NCBI GenBank assembly: GCA_937905825.1
Contig: CALCXM010000033.1
Span: forward strand, 1-34,901
Direction: 5' to 3'
DNA from: an uncultured bacterium
GTDB taxonomy: Bacteria > Planctomycetota > UBA1135 > GCA-002686595
Length of the DNA stretch: 34,901 nucleotides
Positions 30,617 through 34,901 of the stretch are shown here, one piece after another. Each line of letters begins with the position of its first letter. Within the stretch, counting starts at the first letter, position 1. A program made the position numbers and the translations under genes. The notes beneath the pieces are model-generated. The model saw only the letters and a program-made list of their open reading frames with translations, did not search any database and had not been told where the DNA came from.

Positions 30617-33424
30617 ATGAACAGCCTCCCAAGCTTGGCCCTCCTGTTGCTCCCCCTGGTTCCCCTCGCTGCCGACCCTGGTCCGGCGGGGCCAGGCCAG
30701 CAGGACGTCGATCCCGCCCGACGCTTCGACCGGTTGCTGCGCAAGTTCGATCGCAACGGCGACAAGCGCATCAGCTCCGACGAGTTCACCCTATCAAGCC
30801 GTGCCTTCCGGCGCTTCGACAAGGATCGCAACGGCTTCATCGACCTGGACGACTTCGAGGGAGGCGCGGAAGCGGGCACCGACATGCAGGAAGCTCTGCA
30901 GCCCATGAGCGATGAGGCCAGCTTGTTGTTCTTTGAAAAAAGCATCCGGCCCGTGCTCGAGGCCAGTTGCTTTCGATGCCATTCGACCAAAGGCGAAAAG
31001 GTCAAGGGCGGCCTGTTGCTCGACAGTCGCGAACTGATTTTAGCCGGGGGCGACTCCGGCCCCGCGATCGTTCCCGGGGCTCCGGAGAGCAGCCTGCTCT
31101 TGACGGCCATTAGCTACACGGACGAGGATTTGGAGATGCCGCCCAAGCGCCCCTTGGCGGACAACGTGGTGCAGGACTTCGAGCGCTGGATCGAGATGGG
31201 TGCGCCCTGGCCCGCCCAACCCGCGCTGGACCAACCAACCCTCGGTGAACACGGCATCGACTTTGAAAGCGCCCGGCAATGGTGGTCCTATCAAAGCCCT
31301 CAAGCCGCCACGCCGCCCGCTGTCGAAAACGAGAGCTGGCCCTGGGGAGCCGTGGACCAATTCCTGCTGGCCGCCATGGAGGAACAAAACCTACGGCCTG
31401 TACCGGACGCCGAGGACATCGCCTGGTTGCGCCGGGTCAGTTTGGATCTGGCTGGTTTGCCGCCGACCCCCCAGGAGTTCGAAGCGTTCTCCCAGGACAA
31501 GACCGAACAGCGGTACGAGAAGGTGGTCGACCAGCTGCTCGGCTCCCCACGCTTTGGGGAGCGCTGGGGCCGGCACTGGTTGGATGTGGCGCGCTACGCG
31601 GAGTCGAGCGGCCGCGACGCCAACATCGTCTACCCGCACGCCTGGCGTTATCGCGACTACGTGATCGAAGCCTTCGATCGCGACTTGCCCTACGACCAGT
31701 TCTTGGCCCAACAAATCGCCGGGGACTTGATGCCCGCCGAGCATCCCACCCAGCGGGCCCAGCTCGACATCGCCACCGGTTACCTGGCCCTCGGTTCGAA
31801 GAGCCACACCACCCGCGACCCGCGGCAGTTCGCCACCGACCTGGTGGACGAGCAGGTGGACGCCCTGACCCAAGGCATGTTGGGCGTCACGGTTTCTTGC
31901 GCGCGCTGTCACGACCACAAGTTTGACCCGATCCCGACGGAGGACTACTACGCCTTGGCTGGCGTCTTTCGTAGCAGTCAAGCGCTCTACGGGACCTTTC
32001 AAGGTCAACGCAATCGCTATCCAACGGACCTGATCGAGCTGCCGCTGGAAGCCGACATTTCCAACGGAACGCCCATGCCCGACACGTTCCTACGCTTTGC
32101 AAAGGAGCAGCAGGAGCGCTTGAGCGGAGAGGTCGCGAATCCCTCCGGCGCCTCGCGCCGAGAACGCAGAGCGCGCGCGGACGAGATGCAGTCCGAGGAA
32201 TCCATGCAGGGCGAAAGCATGAAAATGGGCGCGGACAAGGAAGAGGACACGCGCCGCCGACGTCAGGTGGAACGCGCCAACAAGGACTCCCTGGCCGCCA
32301 TCAACGATCTGTTCGTGCGCTTCGACGAAAACGGCCAGCCGACCAGCGCCAACCGCGTGGCCATGGGCATGCGCGATGCCATCGCGAGCGACATGCCGCT
32401 TTTGATCCGCGGAGAGATCGACGCGGTCGGCCCCCTGGTTCCACGGGGCGTGCCCCAAATCTTGAGCCCGGGCGGCATCGAGATTCCGGAAGGCACCAGC
32501 GGCCGCTTGCAAGTTGGAGAATGGGTGGCCTCCGCCGACAACCCGCTCACCGCGCGGGTCTGGGTCAACCGCATTTGGCTGCACCTCTTCGGCGCGGGAC
32601 TAGTCAGCACCCCCGACAACTTTGGCATGAGTGGCCAAACGCCTTCCCATCCTCAACTGCTCGACTGGTTGGCGGTGAACTTCATGGAACAGGATGGCTG
32701 GTCCACGAAGTCCATGATCCGGCGCCTCGTGCTGACCCACGCCTATCGCCTGGGCGCCACGGAGAACAAGCAGAACCATCGCATCGACCCCAACGTCGTG
32801 GCGCTCTGGCGCATGCCCGAACGGCGCTTGGACGCGGAAGTGATTCGCGACTCCATGCTCGCTGTCTCGGGCAAGTTGGATCTCGAGCGGCCGGGGGGCG
32901 CCGTGGTCAACGTGCTCGAGGGAGAGCAACGCCGGGATCGAGTCTTTCAATACCTCGACAACCCCAAGGCGCACCGTTCCGTGTACCTCAGCCTGTTGCG
33001 CGATCGCGTGCCGGACTCCATGGAAGTCTTCGACGTGGCCGACCCAACCTTCGTCACCGGGGACCGCCGCGAGACGAGCGTGGCGACCCAAGCCTTGTAC
33101 TTGATGAACGATCCGGAGGTCATGGAACTCGCCGACGCCTTTGCCCAGCGCATTCTGGCCCACAGCGCGGACAGCAAGCAGCGCATCGAACACGCCTTCC
33201 TCTTGGCCCTCGGTCGCCAGCCGAGCGCTTCCGAAGTGCGAGCGGTGAAGTCCTTCATCAAGGAGTACGCGCGCATGCCTCACCCCCAGGACAATTCCTA
33301 CGATCGCAAGCGCTCGCGCAAGAGCCGATCCGACGAAGACCGAGCGCAGCAGGCCACCCGCGAAGTCTGGTCGGCCTTCGTGCAAACCCTCTTCCAATCC
33401 GCAGAGTTCCGCTACGCGGGCTGA
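30617..33424 (+). CDS. EF-hand, PSCyt1, DUF1549 and DUF1553 protein
   Basis: The 935-residue exported protein starts MNSLPSLALLLLPLVPLAAD, a signal peptide. Two EF-hand loops follow: DRNGDKRISSDE (45-56) and DKDRNGFIDLDD (68-79), likely to bind calcium. The planctomycete cytochrome-like domain PSCyt1 has CFRCH at 118-122. DUF1549 (PSCyt2) includes LRRVSLDLAGLPPTP and, at about 428-432, CARCHDHKFDPIP. DUF1553 (PSD1) is at the C-terminus (NFGMSGQTPSHPQLLDWLA, LGRQPSASE). CxxCH motifs can attach haem c, but function is not established. The DUF1501 gene starts 10 bp downstream, and the two are probably one operon. Confidence 0.92.
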   Translation: MNSLPSLALLLLPLVPLAADPGPAGPGQQDVDPARRFDRLLRKFDRNGDKRISSDEFTLSSRAFRRFDKDRNGFIDLDDFEGGAEAGTDMQEALQPMSDEASLLFFEKSIRPVLEASCFRCHSTKGEKVKGGLLLDSRELILAGGDSGPAIVPGAPESSLLLTAISYTDEDLEMPPKRPLADNVVQDFERWIEMGAPWPAQPALDQPTLGEHGIDFESARQWWSYQSPQAATPPAVENESWPWGAVDQFLLAAMEEQNLRPVPDAEDIAWLRRVSLDLAGLPPTPQEFEAFSQDKTEQRYEKVVDQLLGSPRFGERWGRHWLDVARYAESSGRDANIVYPHAWRYRDYVIEAFDRDLPYDQFLAQQIAGDLMPAEHPTQRAQLDIATGYLALGSKSHTTRDPRQFATDLVDEQVDALTQGMLGVTVSCARCHDHKFDPIPTEDYYALAGVFRSSQALYGTFQGQRNRYPTDLIELPLEADISNGTPMPDTFLRFAKEQQERLSGEVANPSGASRRERRARADEMQSEESMQGESMKMGADKEEDTRRRRQVERANKDSLAAINDLFVRFDENGQPTSANRVAMGMRDAIASDMPLLIRGEIDAVGPLVPRGVPQILSPGGIEIPEGTSGRLQVGEWVASADNPLTARVWVNRIWLHLFGAGLVSTPDNFGMSGQTPSHPQLLDWLAVNFMEQDGWSTKSMIRRLVLTHAYRLGATENKQNHRIDPNVVALWRMPERRLDAEVIRDSMLAVSGKLDLERPGGAVVNVLEGEQRRDRVFQYLDNPKAHRSVYLSLLRDRVPDSMEVFDVADPTFVTGDRRETSVATQALYLMNDPEVMELADAFAQRILAHSADSKQRIEHAFLLALGRQPSASEVRAVKSFIKEYARMPHPQDNSYDRKRSRKSRSDEDRAQQATREVWSAFVQTLFQSAEFRYAG

Positions 33425-33434
33425 GAGACAAACC

Positions 33435-34850
33435 ATGTCGACAGAAGCAAACATGAACGCCGCACGCCTTTCCCGTCGAGCCGCCCTGCGTGGGGCCGCT
33501 GCCGGATTTGGATTCCTCGGGATGCCCGGTCTTGCCAGCGCCCTACCTGGATTCGCGACGGCACAGCCTGGGTTCCTTGGTGGTCTCGGGCAAGCCGCCA
33601 AAGCCAAGCGCGTGATCTTCCTCTGCATGTCCGGCGCGCCGTCCCACGTGGATACCTTCGACTACAAACCGGACCTGATCAAAGCGGACGGCAAAGCGCC
33701 TCCCGGCAAGTACGGCCAGGGAACCAAACTGTGGGCTTCTCCCTTTGAGTTCAAGCAACACGGACAAAGCGGTCTGTGGATCAGCGAACTATTCCCGCAC
33801 CTCGCCAAGCAGGCCGACCGGCTGTGCCTCTTGCGCGGAATGCACACGGACATCCCCGCCCACGCACAAGCAACGATTCGCATGCACACGGGCAACTCCC
33901 AGTTCGTGCGGCCCTCCATGGGCGCCTGGGTGCACTTCGGTCTGGGCACGGCCAACGAGAACCTGCCGGCCTTCGTGACCCTCAACCCGCCTTCCACTCA
34001 AGGAGGAGCTCAAAACTACGGCAGCGCCTTCTTGCCGCCTGAGCACCAGGGCTTGCGTATCGGCATCGAACGGGAGAGCCGCCTCACGCGCCGCCGGGAT
34101 CCGGATCCTCCGGTGGAGAACATCAACAACCCGCGCCGTTCCCGAGAAGCTCAACGTCGTCAACTGGACTTGGTGCAAGCTCTGAACAAGGAACGCGCCA
34201 AGCGCGGAGACGCAGACGGAGCGGTCGGTAGCGTGATCGAAGCCTACAACCTGGCCTACCGCATGCAGGCCGAACTGCCCGAACTGCTGGACGTCAGCCA
34301 AGTCTCGCGCAAGAAGCTCGAGGCCTATGGCATCGGCGAAGAGAGCACCGACACCTTTGGTCGCCAGTGCTTGACCGCCCGCAACCTAGCGGAGCAGGGC
34401 GTGCGCTTCATCGAAGTCAACCAGGGCGGGTGGGACCATCATCGCAACTTGCGCGAGGACCTGCGCACGTCGTGCACGGCCATCGACAAGCCAATCGCTG
34501 CCTTGCTCGATGACTTGCAGCGTTCCGGGCTCTTGCAGGAAACCCTGGTGGTTTGGGGCGGCGAGTTTGGTCGCACCCCGGCCGCCCAGGGCACGGATGG
34601 TCGAGGCCACAACAACCGCGGCTACACCACCTGGATGGCGGGCGCAGGCATTCAGCCCGGAACGAGCTACGGGGCCACGGACGAACTCGGTTACGAGGCG
34701 GTCGAAGGGCGGGTCTCGACCCACGATTGGCACGCGACGATCCTGCACCTCTTGGGCCTCAACCATGAGACCTTGACCTTCAATCACGCGGGTCGCGACT
34801 TCCGCCTGACGGACGTGAGCGGCGAGGTGATTCGCGGGGTCTTGGCCTAG
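33435..34850 (+). CDS. Tat-exported DUF1501 protein
   Basis: The 471-residue protein has a twin-arginine signal (LSRRAALRGAAAG, arginines at 14-15). The mature part belongs to DUF1501, a group in the alkaline-phosphatase/sulfatase-like superfamily. Visible blocks: VIFLCMSGAPSHVDTFDYKP, LCLLRGMHTDIPAHAQA, GVRFIEVNQGGWDHH, LVVWGGEFGRTP, GRGHNN and STHDWHATILHLLGL, which contain many Asp and His residues suited to metal binding. GAGAG lies about eight bases before ATG 33435; ATG 33453 is an alternative start. It always tends to neighbour PSCyt/DUF1553 genes in planctomycetes, as here. Substrate is unknown. Confidence 0.9.
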   Translation: MSTEANMNAARLSRRAALRGAAAGFGFLGMPGLASALPGFATAQPGFLGGLGQAAKAKRVIFLCMSGAPSHVDTFDYKPDLIKADGKAPPGKYGQGTKLWASPFEFKQHGQSGLWISELFPHLAKQADRLCLLRGMHTDIPAHAQATIRMHTGNSQFVRPSMGAWVHFGLGTANENLPAFVTLNPPSTQGGAQNYGSAFLPPEHQGLRIGIERESRLTRRRDPDPPVENINNPRRSREAQRRQLDLVQALNKERAKRGDADGAVGSVIEAYNLAYRMQAELPELLDVSQVSRKKLEAYGIGEESTDTFGRQCLTARNLAEQGVRFIEVNQGGWDHHRNLREDLRTSCTAIDKPIAALLDDLQRSGLLQETLVVWGGEFGRTPAAQGTDGRGHNNRGYTTWMAGAGIQPGTSYGATDELGYEAVEGRVSTHDWHATILHLLGLNHETLTFNHAGRDFRLTDVSGEVIRGVLA

Positions 34851-34901
34851 CCCGCTCTATTCATGAGTCCATTCGCCAATAGCCCCAAACCACTCGGCTT
34901 C

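Overview
The window is GC-rich and densely coding on both strands. It most likely comes from the chromosome of a planctomycete or a close relative. The strongest evidence is the pair at 30617-34850: an EF-hand/PSCyt1/DUF1549/DUF1553 protein followed 10 bp later by a Tat-exported DUF1501 protein, an arrangement typical of Planctomycetota. Many starts are GTG or TTG, and few genes have a clear Shine-Dalgarno sequence. LptF/LptG permeases, a heptosyltransferase-like GT9, a WaaP-like kinase and an LpxL-like acyltransferase point to a diderm that makes lipopolysaccharide. The exact lineage is inference.

Region 1 (1-7000) holds RNA modification and housekeeping genes. These are truD (cut by the window edge, with a glycine/arginine-rich tandem-repeat tail), an RluA-family pseudouridine synthase, hpt, a small basic protein of unknown function, a membrane-anchored propeller-like protein and a YgfZ/GcvT-like folate-binding protein.

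Region 2 (7000-14850) holds a DUF3108 lipoprotein with two CxxC pairs, a leucine-dehydrogenase-type enzyme, a HEAT-repeat lipoprotein, an exported protein of unknown function, a large exported Ser/Arg-rich and Tyr/Trp/Gly-rich TPR protein and a small lipoprotein.

Region 3 (14759-29080) is mainly envelope biogenesis. A minus-strand set encodes a dCache/HAMP histidine kinase, a triple-parvulin exported protein and a GT2 glycosyltransferase. Facing it is a GT9 heptosyltransferase-like gene ending at a perfect 21-bp hairpin. Next come a TPR lipoprotein and the lptF-lptG pair on the minus strand, then a WaaP-like kinase overlapping an LpxL-like acyltransferase on the plus strand. A hipBA toxin-antitoxin module lies between the acyltransferase and a GT4 glycosyltransferase. 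The AT-rich gap upstream of hipB carries three TCA-N4-TGA dyads, which are candidate HipB operators.

Region 4 (29154-34901) encodes an APC-family amino-acid permease and the planctomycete cytochrome/DUF1501 pair.

No tRNA, rRNA, CRISPR array, insertion sequence or prophage was found. I do not see an obvious new multi-gene system. The best leads are the RGG-like tail on TruD, the candidate HipB operator array, the kinase with a second N-lobe-like segment, the low-complexity TPR protein, and a short motif repeated near gene ends.
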